Source: Amblyornis subalaris
Taxonomy: Eukaryota; Chordata; Aves; Passeriformes; Ptilonorhynchidae
Length of the DNA stretch: 64,000 nucleotides
Direction of reading: 5' to 3'
Assembly: GCA_018881555.1 (NCBI GenBank)
Contig: JACAXG010000014.1
Location: 10,659,803 to 10,723,802, forward strand
In this document: positions 44,589 through 54,854 of the stretch, in pieces
How positions within the stretch are numbered: position 1 is the stretch's first letter
Layout: each line of letters begins with the position of its first letter
Notes under the pieces: generated by a model
Told to the model about the DNA's origin: nothing
The model's database searches: none
Seen by the model: the letters and a program-made list of their open reading frames with translations, nothing else
Made by a program: the position numbers and the translations under genes

Positions 44589-46439
44589 GGCTCCCAGATG
44601 TTAGAGCTGCTCAGCTGGCATGGAGNCCTTGCCAAGCCTATCTTCTGTGACTATTCATTTTTACATTCCACATATTTTTTTTCCTTCATCCCAGAGGTAC
44701 TAAGGCCTTTTCTTTACTGATCAGACAGTTTAACAGCACTTCTTTTTTTTGTGGTCCTTGAGTTTGTTCTGTAGTGATCTAGGCTAGACTTGTGCCAAGC
44801 AGGAAAAGTCAGCTCAGTTTTGATGTGCAAACATGTTCAGGTGCAAGTCTGTTTTCACCCTTGGATCTGATCATGTGCTGTCAGTTGTTGATAGCAAGCA
44901 TGTGGGAGAGATAAGGGCTTTGATCACCAGCCAGGGCTCCTGGGCCCTGTTCTTGGCTGTGAACAGGTGTGTTCACCCTGAGCACCTTGTGTTACCCTTC
45001 TCTGTCATCGGGACCCAGAGCTGATTTGGGCAGGGACCACCTCTGTGTGCTTGGGGCTGACAGATGCTGCCTGTGATGGACAGTCAGGGAGTAACATGAG
45101 CACCTCTCTGAACTGGGGAGTTGTGTATGGACACTGGAAAACCAAGCAGCTGGGTGCTCACTTAACTCTGGAGACAGCAGGTGTGCAGTGCTGAGGAGTC
45201 CTGACCTCCCCTGTGCTGCCCTAATAATGGTGNGAGATGCAAGGCCAGAAATCGGAATTGTCCATTGTAGGCCTTTTCACCCATCCATCCTTTCATATTT
45301 TTCTTCAGAGCCCAGAGGTCTGTAATATATGGGGCATTGCACAAATCTGTAGCACAGCTCTGCAAAATTGACTAAATTAACGAAGGCATGATGTTTTCCA
45401 GTTGGTTGGAAAGGATCTTTGTCTTGGAGAGCCTTTCCTCTTGTGAGACTTCTTCCCCTGGGAGGTTATGTGCAATAAGCCTTTTGCTAGCAGCAAATAC
45501 TGGTCTTGAAGCATTTTCCTGAAGCTTTTGTGGAAGGTGAAGGGATGGAGTTTCTCTTCTACACTGAAATTAATTGTCAACATTTTACAACCCATCAGTT
45601 GGCCCTTTGAACTGAAAGATCCCACCAGTGCTCTGGGAAGACAGTGTTTGGGTTTTTTTTTTCTCTTTTATTTTTTTTTAAGATGGTGTAGGAAGGGCTG
45701 CTTTAGGGCAGATGTTAAGAGAACTGGACTACTCTGATATTAAGAAACCTGTTCATCACAAAAGATACTGGTACATTCCAGGCTAGATTTGGATCTTCTA
45801 AGATGTTCTGTTACCCGAACTGAAATGTGAAGTTTAGGTAGTGGACATTCCCTGGCTCCAAGGTTAATTTATTACATTTTTTCACATACAGCTTGGCTCA
45901 GTTACCAGAAGTCCTTCANAGTTCTCACAACTCACAGGTTTAGGTCAAACAGGCATATATGCTAAGGGAAAAGGAATGTCTTGAACCATGCTCAAAAACA
46001 ATGACTATATAGTTGAAATATCATTTTGAGGAAAGGAATTTATGTCCCAGAGGAATGAGTTCTAGCAGCTCCAGCATTGATGCTGTGTATGACAAAGTAT
46101 TACTAAAATGTTTCTCAAAGGCTGCACTGTCTCTCTGGAGATGAGCCCTTTCCTTGCCATCTTTCAGAATGATGGTGGCCGAAATTTTTCCATACTAGGA
46201 GCTGGTCAGTGGTCAGTCTTCACCACAGTGTCTGCATGAAATTACTATGACTTGTGGTCCCAGATCACTGAGGCATTTTTGAAATGTTACTGTTAGGCTC
46301 TTAAATCTAAGCTCGGGAGGAGCTTTAATGGAAACAAAAAAGAACAACTCTATTTTCATTTAAAGTTTAGGAGTTGGCAGAGATGGAGGCTGCCTAACCT
46401 TCAAACAGATGGCTGGAGCTCAGACTGTGCTTTTCTAGT
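44589..46439. other. Non-coding stretch
   Basis: No gene supported. Ordinary intron-like DNA with several T-runs. Confidence 0.6.
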
Positions 46440-46512
46440 GGCCAGGAAGACCTGAGCTCTAACTGCAGTTGTGGCTATAAATAAGTTGTGGACTACAGGC
46501 AAATTCTTGTGC
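46440..46512 (-). repeat. Possible MIR-like SINE trace
   Basis: GACCTGAGCTCTAACTGCAG, then AAGTTGTGGACTACAGGCAA and a CTTGCTTCC end, follow the order of the MIR/CORE-SINE antisense pattern (CTGGGTTCTAATCC...GTGACCTTGGGCAAGTC...CAGTTTCC). The match is weak and consistent with a very old copy. Strand is given relative to the usual SINE orientation and is uncertain. Confidence 0.25.
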
Positions 46513-49500
46513 TTGCTTCCTCCCTTCCAGAGTGGGTGAATTGGTTCTTAGAAACACAGCTGGTCCATCCTGCATGTTGGGAGCTGGCAGGATCTGTGTG
46601 ACCTACCTGCCTTTTTTATCAGATTGAGTTCCTCTCCCTTGTTTCTTTGAGGAAAGGTGTGGATTAAGTGAAGGGGTTTATCTTATCATATGGGGTTCTT
46701 TTCAGTTCAAGCCTGAAGTAGCACGAAACAACCACAAGTTTTGATGCAGACTAGGTTTCCTGATAGAGTGATTTTTTTTTTTTTTTAACATTGATGGACA
46801 TGCCTAAATCCTCCTTCATGTACAAGATCCTTTCTTGAATCATACCTTGCCTCTGCTCACCCTGTATAGTCAGTGTACGCTGCTAGAAGAGCAAAGTGAG
46901 AGTGCAGCAGCATCACCATCACAAGTAGAAAAGTAGGACAAAATCCTGATTGAAATCCAAGACCTGAGCATGAACTTGCTTGCAGAGATGACCCAAATTG
47001 CTGTCTAAAATATGGCTGCCTGGAGAATTGGATGTGACCACCCAGGAACTCTCTTGGGTTTTGTGCCCAAGCTGCTGACTACAAAGCTTTGTATTTGCAT
47101 TGTCTACTGAATGCATGTGTAGTTTCAAACCAAAGTATCTGAAAATCATCTCCATTAGTTTTGTTGGCTGGAAGTAGTGATCTGTGTTCCTGGTGTTCTA
47201 GATCTGACAAGACAGCAGACTGAAAGCTGCCACTGTCCTTTGACCTGTGTAAGGGAAGTTGAGGAGTGTAAGAAAATTGGTCTACGATCAAAGGTTGCCT
47301 GAGTGGTCCAGCAGGAGAACCCTCTTGTTATGCCAGGGCCCTGAGGTCATGAAACTTGTCTGTGCCACAGACTCTAGTGTGACCCACTTTGCTGCTCATC
47401 CCCAGCTCTGGTCATGTTCAGGTCTGCTCCCCATTACAGTCTCCAGTGTTCAGCTCTGACTGGTCTGGGCACTGATGCACTTTGTAACTGAAATCCTGCT
47501 GAACTTCTCTTTGTACTGGAAGGGCAGCTATAATTTGCCTGAACCTACAGCACAGCCAGAACCCAGAGCCACAACAAAACACCTGCCTCTAAAGGACAGG
47601 TAACTTTTACTGCATCCTGACTTCAGCCTCTGCTTCAAATCCTGGCTTGGTCATTTGGTGTATCTCCCACAGCTCTTAGAATTAATCCTACTGATTACTG
47701 TGTACTGCTGTAAGTAATAAGAGGTATAGTCTGTAACTACATAGATTAAAAGGAAAAGTCCTGGTCTTTTGCCGAAAAATATGATCTACTACCCAGTTAG
47801 TGAGGTCAGGAAAAGATTTCATGACCCTAGGCAGGAGGTTTAGAGCTTGCTTTGTCTCTCTTCTGCTTTTCTTAGGGAGGGACAGGTTTAACAGACCATT
47901 GCTCTGATCTGTTTGGTGTTTCTGACTTCCTGTGTCTGCCCAGAGAGTCATCTTGGTCCTCAGCTGAAAGACTGTGGTGAGGGTCCCTTATTACAAGCAT
48001 TGGGATTGATCAGCTAGTAGCTATAAAGAAAGCCCAGGCCCAGGAAAATCAGAAGGCTGCCAGCCAGGAAATATCCCTGGATAGGAAAGGAACTTTCCAG
48101 AGCATAGTTTCAAATCCTTGGTTTGTATGAATGGACCTGGTTCCCTGTTTTGCAGAACTGTATGCTTGAAAATAAACTGGAATGTAAAAGAGAATTTAGT
48201 CATGGTAGCTTAAATTCTTTCCTTTTGAAGCATGTGAAATGTCAGGAGGACAGGAAGCTCTCCCAAGGATAATACCATCTCAAACTCTAGCTGCCTCTGA
48301 ATTAACAGAAGTCCCCAAGTAGACTGATACCACAGGATGCAGATGTTTTAGTTCTGGCAAGTAACATGAAACTTCAGGCCAAGTTTATGCTAAAATTTTA
48401 TTTTTTTCATAGACATAGCTTTTTAAGAAAAAAAACCAAAATGCTCACCCAGACTATAAGGCTTGTTTAGAAATGTGAATGGGTGTATGTTCTCCTGCTG
48501 GCTTGGTAATTTGGTAGATGTTAACACAATGTAAATAGAGTACAATACAGTTTGGCATGGTGTTTACAAGGACATATGGGAACTATCACTTTTATGCAAC
48601 CTAGTACTGGGTTTAGTGCTTCTGAAGGGCTTCTACTTTGACTGTGTGTGAGCTTGACTATAGTGAGAATGAATTATGAAGAGGAGCAAAATGTGCATGT
48701 CTTGTAAATGTGGTAATGTTGAAAGATCCAGATAGATGGGTAAAGGCTTTTCAAAGCCAATACAAAAAAGAACAAATCTGAGGTCAGATGGCAGAATCTT
48801 TTGAAATGTAGGACTGAATGTTTCTCTTCCTGTTTGAGAATATTTCCCTCTCATGCCATATGGAGAACAATCTTTGATGCTGCTAATCAGTCTAGGCCTG
48901 CTCTGGCTGAGAAAAGAGGTGGGCTCCCAGCTACAGATTCTATAATGAGTCCATGTCTTAATTGCTCAGTGATTCCCTTGTGCAGCAGAAATGCTGGACA
49001 TCTGTTGCTGGCCAGAAAAAAACCCCAAAACCCTAGGAATATGAGTATGAACTGCACTGTCTGAATCAATGAATCAAAGTTGCCACAATCTTAATTTACT
49101 GCATATGACATGTTTAGACCAGCAGGGTCTTCCTGGCCTTTGCTAATATAACACGTTGCAGAGCATCTCTTGATATCCCATGACAAGAGATGAGTGAATG
49201 TATGCAAGGCAAAATGCCAGCAAGGCTTCCCAGTGCTGCTGTGAGGATGTTTGCCAGGGAGAATGGCTAGATGATACTGAGGATGTATCAAGCCCCAAAT
49301 TGCAGTGGGAGGAAAAAAAAAAAGGACAAACAAAAGTTATTTACATAATGGTCATTGCAATTGGACTTGGAGGAGTTTTCTTCCTGACCCGAAATCTGGC
49401 ATTTGGTCTAACTTTGCATGGGTGAGGAAAAACAAACTGACTGACTGTGGGAGGCTTCTCAGTGCTGTGAGGAATTCCCTTCTCCCTCATCCCCCTTCCC

Positions 49501-50394
49501 AACTCATCTGCACCAGAAGCTGATCTCTGCTCCTTCTATCCAAGGTGGAGTGCTTTGGGTGCCCAAGCTCATGGGTCAGAAGGAAAACATCATCTCTTGT
49601 GGCCCATACTGTAATTGGAATAAGTCAGAGAAAAGTCCATTATTGTGTCTTTTGCCTGTAAGGGACAAGAGAGCATCATTAGGAAGGGTGACAGCACAGG
49701 GTTTTCATTAGGCAAAACGAGGGTTTCATGCAAAGCCAAGTTACTTTCATTGCTATGGAGGCTTCGTGGCACCCTACTTCCTGGGTGTGGGCTCAGTCCC
49801 CCCCATTGAGACTTGTTTATTCCAGAGCTCAGTAGGTTTCTGGGAAGTGCTGTAATAGCTGGGAGGAGATCCCATGGAGAGGGTGGATTCTCTCGGACAC
49901 ATGCTGTTTAACAATGCCACTGTCTGCAGAGAAACAGAAAATAAACAATGCAAAATCCCTGCCGTAAACCATGCACAAACACCAGAGTATGAATAGCCTC
50001 TCGGAAGGTGGCTAGTGCCAAGCAGCTTTGCTGCTATTGTTTATTGTGGTACAGGAACTAGAACCAGCCCTTCAAAATAGGTCAATATTGCCCATTCATA
50101 ATGGGTTAATGGTTTCTGCAGCTGAAACTGAAGTATCATGGTTCCTGGTGAAATGGGGGAAACATCTGTAGAAAGCAAATTTGGAAGCAGTAAAAACTGC
50201 AATGAATTAATTTGCTTTTATTCAGGCAACTTGGGCAGGGAGAATGAAGGCCCTGTTTGAATAGCTGTTGCAATTGCAAGTAATAAAGGCTGAGGGATTG
50301 TCTGTAAGGACTGATCATTGAGGTATCAGGCAAGAGAAACAGGTGAAAGCAGTGAGATGGGTGTGAGCAAAGCGTGGCTGGAGTGGCTCTGGGG
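46513..50394. other. Non-coding stretch
   Basis: No gene supported. A T15 tract lies at about 46772-46786. No single n bases occur between about 45.9 and 52.6 kb, unlike the left half of the window. Confidence 0.6.
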
Positions 50395-50436
50395 GTGGGT
50401 TCCTTCCAAGTCAGAATATTCTGGGATTCTGTACAG
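50395..50436 (+). repeat. Probable CR1 3' end remnant
   Basis: GGGTTCCTTCCAAGTCAGAA followed by TATTCTGGGATTCTGTA closely resembles the CR1 3' terminus, GGTCCCTTCCAACC...ATTCTGTGATTCTGTG. The body of the element to the left is not recognisable, so this is a 3'-end stub or an old truncated insertion. Confidence 0.4.
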
Positions 50437-51497
50437 AGCAGTGTGAGTGGCTCTGCAGAGTAAATCAGAGGGCAGTGAAAACATAAGGTCAGTGCTATGT
50501 GCATTTCCAGTGGTGTTCTACTCTGGGTTAGCTCTGCTCTCCAGTCCTTAGGATTGGATGTGGGTGTCTGGAGTGCATTTGGTGTGCTCTGGCATGCATC
50601 TCTGTCCAAGATCACCCTGTGATGTTAATCAAAGTGCAGTAAGTGGGGACAATTTGGAGGTCTGCTTCTAAAGCACCTGTTCGTCCAAGTTCAGGTGCTT
50701 GTGTCGATATGCTCTAGGCATGCTAACGTATGTCTGAGGATGGAAGTAGCTCCTGGGGCATGCCAGCTGCCTGTCTGTAAAGCCCAAGAGCACGTGTTTG
50801 GGCCAAGAGAGAGTGCAGGGTGCCTTGATGCTGCCAATTGCCTCTTGTATTTCTTCTTTGCATGCGGGTCAGCTGAGAGGGGATTGTTTTACTCTTCTGT
50901 CCGCAAGTCTTGGGCAACCTGGGGAATCTGTGGTTTTTAGAAAGCAGCTCCCTGACCCTTTGACATGGCCACTGAAACTTGTGTGGCCTCTGGGGAAGGA
51001 TTCCAGCTCTTTAGCAGTGAGCCTGTGCATACTCAGTGCCTCACTGGTAGTGACTCTCATTTACCCTCTCTTCATCCATTCCAGCCATTTGCAAGGACAC
51101 TTCATGCTGAAAGCAGAGAAGCAACTGCTGTGTCTGAGTGAACTGAAGACAAGGGCTTTCCCCAGAGGAGCCAGGTCACTCTAAAATAAGATAAACACCA
51201 CCTAAGCTAATTGCAGTGGGAAACTGAGAGCAGCTTGTATTGGGCTGCTGTATGTTGTTGCTAAACAGGGATTCTGCAGAGCAGCTGGATTCCAGAAGGG
51301 CTCTGGAAAAAAAAGGTGCTCAGAAGGAAGCACTGTCTCCTGCAGTCAGGGGCAGTTTTCAGGTGTGGGTTTTTTTGAAGATGTATTTTTAGGAGCTGCT
51401 GGGGTCTGTGTTTAGGCTGTGAGCCTGGAGCCTGTTTTCTAATCACAAATGCATTCTGTAGTGAAGATCAGTTTGTCAGCACTTTTTTTTTTCCTCC

Positions 51498-51535
51498 CTC
51501 CTAACATATGACCCACTCTGGGTCATATGAAGGAG
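51498..51535. repeat. Near-perfect short hairpin
   Basis: CATATGACCC (51505-51514) and GGGTCATATG (51520-51529) are perfect inverted repeats around a 5-nt loop. After a small internal bulge the stem extends by CTCCT/AGGAG (51498-51502 and 51531-51535). That gives 15 paired bases in 38 nt. It is short for a pre-miRNA. A cruciform, a dimeric protein site or a target-site relic are alternatives. Confidence 0.7.
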
Positions 51536-52022
51536 ACATGGATGGTATGTGACAGGAGAGAGGCTGCAGTGTGCAGCTGGCTCTCCAGCAGGGCTTGGTA
51601 CTTGGAACATTCCCAACTGCAGCATCTCCTGCTCCAGCCCTGTGGGCCAGTGTAGCTGAACACAGGGTAAGTGGTGTATCTGAGACACCACTGAGATGGG
51701 ATGGGGTCTGTTTTTTGGTGAAGTGTGGCATACTGGACATGCAGCAACTCCTGCCCCAGCTACTGACATGCTCAGCAAGAATAGACCCCGAGGGGTTACT
51801 CAGAGGTGAGTGAAACAAGACCCTTTTCCCTGAAGAGCAGCAATGTAGCCTTATGCTGGTGAGTACAGTGGCAGTAACTTCCAGCAGCTATCCAGCTGGG
51901 TCAGGTCCTAAACTTGGCTATAAGAAGTTCTCCAAGCTTAGTGCTGCACCTTAGAGCTTATTAGCTCTTCCCTGGCAGCAGAATCTGTACTAATTAAAGC
52001 TCTGAGAGTGAAGATATAAACG

Positions 52023-52039
52023 CCTGCAGCTGCTGCAGG
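52023..52039. repeat. Palindrome with E-box
   Basis: CCTGCAGC and GCTGCAGG are perfect inverted repeats separated by one T, and contain a CAGCTG E-box. The element follows an ATATAAAC sequence and ends at a consensus donor (CAG|GTGAGT). Confidence 0.6.
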
Positions 52040-53311
52040 TGAGTGGAGCCGTTCCCTAGGTCACATATTCACTGCCTGGTGCAGGGTTACACTTCTGCCA
52101 GTGAGTCCCACACTCACTTATCCTTAGTGCACATGAATACTGTCAGGGTTCCTGCCATTCTTGCCAAACCTTGTCTGCATTGGCTCCATTGCAAACCAGG
52201 TCCTGAAATGAAAAGAGCAAAAATCATGAGGACACTTTTGGGCCTGACCTACAAGCATGGCAATATGTTCTGTTTGTCCTGCAAGCTCTCCAGCAATGAA
52301 AACAGCAAATACCAGTCTGGAAGTAGCTTGTCTTGACTCTTCAGTCTTGCCAGAGTGCAGAATAATACTTCTTGCCCTGCTGCAGTTGTGCTCTGGCTTG
52401 CCTGCCAAGGACAACCATCCTTGTGTTTCAAGAAAGCCATGGTAAACCAGAGCAATGTACCCTTACAATCATGCTAGACAAGCTTTTGAAAGCTCAGGAA
52501 CTAAGGAATTCTGGATGGATGAGAGAATCAAAAATTCTTGAAGGGTTATTTGGCCTCACAGAACAGATCGAATTCTAGTTATTTTAGGAGTAGATATTTC
52601 CAGATTATTCTTCTAGGTACCCCTTTCCTGAGTTATTAGGCATGCCTGATGGTCTATTGNGTAGAATACCTTGAAGAATTAGGGAAATTTTCTCTCTTCT
52701 CAAACACCAGGGAAGTGAGACATATGGAGACTAAAATCCACATCCTCAAAGGAATGTAGATTTGTAATTTGCACTGGAAAGTGGTGGAGATAGCAGGATT
52801 TCCTCAGGGTTATGGTTAAGCTGATTGACTTTTCTGGTATATAGGCATGTAATTGATTATCTTGGAGACTCTGGGTCTAAGCATTTTCCTTAGATGATGT
52901 CTGTAGGGGAGGACAGAAATGAGCCTGTGTCTCCTGAGCCAGTCTTCCCTCAGTCACTTCCCTGAGTCACTGCTGCTGCCTATGATGGTGTTTCTTACCC
53001 TTGCCTCTGAATCAGCTGATTTGAGCTCTCTGGGAGCCAGGTGGGCTCCGATTTTGGTGAAGCTATTACAGGCGTTGTCTTTCAGACTCAAATCACAAGA
53101 CCCTTCTTTTATTCTTCCTGCTATCGCCCTGTTTTCAGCGGTGCAATTTGGAGTGCCTGGACCAGCCTCGCCTCTCCTTGNCTAACCTCTCACAAACAGC
53201 CACGAATTTTTGAAAGGGGCCTTGGTTTGCTCTGCCAGCCCTCCTTAATTTTGNCTTTCCTCCTTGCAAGCCACACTGAAGCAGCGCTTTGCTATTCTCC
53301 GGGAGGAAAAT

Positions 53312-53325
53312 AAAAAAAAAAAAAA
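53312..53325 (+). repeat. Poly-A tract
   Basis: A run of about 14 A lies just upstream of the CpG island. It is probably a simple repeat and may act as a nucleosome-excluding tract beside a promoter. Confidence 0.85.
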
Positions 53326-53339
53326 GTAGGTCATGGTGT

Positions 53340-53580
53340 CACGTAAGGCAGCCGAGCGCTAACATGGAGCCAGGCGAGCGGAGCGAAAAAAACCTGCGGG
53401 CTCGGAGCTGCTGAATGCCCGGCTGTGCGGGATAACCAGGGATGCAGGGATGGGTGGGAGGCAGGAGCCGAGCGCGGCAGGTGGAGGCGCCGGCGGCNGC
53501 TCCGCTCCGCTGCGGGGCCGGGGGGCTCCGGCTCCGCTGGACGATGCGCCCTCTCCCGGCACGGGTGAGTCTCGTCCCTT
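53340..53580 (+). promoter_or_regulatory. CpG island promoter
   Basis: This is a compact island of dense CpG (GCCGAGCGCTAAC, GGCGAGCGGAGCG, GGCGCCGGCGGC, GGGGCCGGGGGGCTCCGGCT) in CpG-poor DNA, preceded by an A-tract. It holds two upstream-type start codons and ends at a consensus + strand donor, which is the usual shape of a vertebrate CpG promoter plus first exon. GCGCCCTCTCCCGG near 53547 is a weaker CTCF-like site in reverse. A bidirectional promoter is possible. Confidence 0.6.
53364..53564 (+). CDS. Candidate first exon, unknown gene (partial)
   Basis: The exon would end at 53564 in GCACGG before GTGAGTCTC, a near-consensus donor. A first ATG in strong context (AACATGG, 53364) opens only 16 codons to TGA at 53412-53414, so it looks like an upstream open reading frame. 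A second ATG at 53442 opens 41 codons that reach the donor in phase 0. That peptide is Arg/Gly/Pro/Ala-rich, as CpG islands usually encode, and I recognise no domain or signal peptide. The exon may be wholly 5' untranslated. The transcription start is not visible and the exon's left end is unknown. Confidence 0.35.
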
Positions 53581-54821
53581 CCCTCCGGAGCAGCTTGCCC
53601 TCCTCTTGGAAACAACGGTGGTGGGTTTTTTTCCGTGGCTTTCTCCCCCTAGCCCCGCAGTTCAGTCCAAATAGCCCATGCAGAAAGCATGGGGCAGGCA
53701 GGGAAAATCACTCTTAGCAGACCAAAAAAATCTTTGGTTGCAAATAATTTTATGGTTTTTTTACCCCGTTTATAGATTTGAGTCTCCTGATTTATGTCAG
53801 TTGTGGTTTTGTTTTTTTCAGAATTAATGTATGAAAGAAGGAGGGGGTTTTATGCCCTCTAGCTTTCTTGATTCTCACCCAGCATTACTCACTGGGCCTG
53901 GAATACATCTCTTTGGAAGATGGACTCAAGCCTGACCTTATCTCTGAGGCAGGATTCCACCCTGGTGTTTAAAGAGAGAAATTCAGGTCTGGAGATGTGG
54001 CTTATCTCTGTAAGCATCCCTTAACTTGGAATACTGATTACAATTTGGTGTGGATGGTGATCTCTGCTGCTTGCCTAATTCAGAATTTTAACCTAGCTAA
54101 AAAAAACAAACAAAAAATGTTGAAGATCAAACTCAAAAGCCAAAAAAGTTTCAAAGCAGTGACAGCTAAGAGAGCTTGTGGTGTTAATCTTCTTGCTGTA
54201 GTCTTGTAGACACAGGGATTGATTTTTGACTTTCACCAGCCTGTTTATGGCATTGCTGTTGTCACTGAAGACAAATTCACTTTGAATTTGTCCTGGGTCA
54301 ACACTTTGCAGGGCTCCCAGTCCTCCAAAAGATGTGCAGCGAGGACATAACTTGCCTCTTCCCCAGGTCTCATCTCCCAACCTCAGAACTGGGAGAAGGT
54401 GATTGATCCTGGATTAAGAGGCTCAAAATNTCAAATCTTAGAAGTAAGGGTTCTCTTAGAATTTGGAGGGTTTGATTCTTTCTGTAGCCCTGTTCAGAGA
54501 ACCCCAAAGGTTTCAGTGGAGAGCTGGCAGTTAAATCCTGTTCATAGCTTCCATCCTTGGACTATAAATGCCTCTTCAGCAACTCGAGGCAAACCTTCCC
54601 TTGTGCCCAGGGGTTGGGGGATGTAGCTGTTGTATTTAGGAAGCTGAAATAGCCTTGGTGTTTTTTTCCTTACACTTTACTGTATCAAGCAGGGCTGGCG
54701 AAAGAGAACTGGGCAGTCTCCTGGTGTTGTAAACATCTGCTGTCTGAGCTGCACAGAATACTAGTGCTAAAATCCCATGTCTGAATGATTCTTGAAACTT
54801 TCATCTTTTCCGGTTCTTCAG
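53581..54821. other. Putative first intron
   Basis: If the island exon is real, this is the start of its intron. No other gene or recognised repeat is seen. The DNA is T-rich on the + strand. Confidence 0.4.
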
Positions 54822-54854
54822 CCAATTTACTTCTGCAAATGNTTGGAAATGCTG
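54822..54854 (+). other. Candidate 33-nt second exon, plus strand
   Basis: A strong acceptor (CATCTTTTCCGGTTCTTCAG, ending at 54821) precedes 33 nt ending in ATGCTG, followed by GTGAGTGG. The length is a multiple of three and it continues the phase-0 end of the island exon, reading PIYFCK, one ambiguous codon containing an n (TGN), then LEML. If that n is A the frame would stop. All frames are otherwise open, so coding cannot be tested. It may be a real short exon or chance. Confidence 0.22.

Larger units (their letters stand above)
50437..53311. other. Non-coding stretch
   Basis: No gene firmly supported. Several perfect donor-like sites (51801, 51857, 52040) lack convincing upstream exons. 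The one ending at 52039 follows TATAAACG and a CCTGCAGC-T-GCTGCAGG palindrome, with stops in all frames upstream. A near-perfect hairpin is listed separately. Confidence 0.5.

Noticed and set aside
51665..51813. + strand exons before GTAAGT (51665) and GTGAGT (51801)
   Set aside because: Acceptors are weak and several frames on both strands are open at once, as expected from low TA content.
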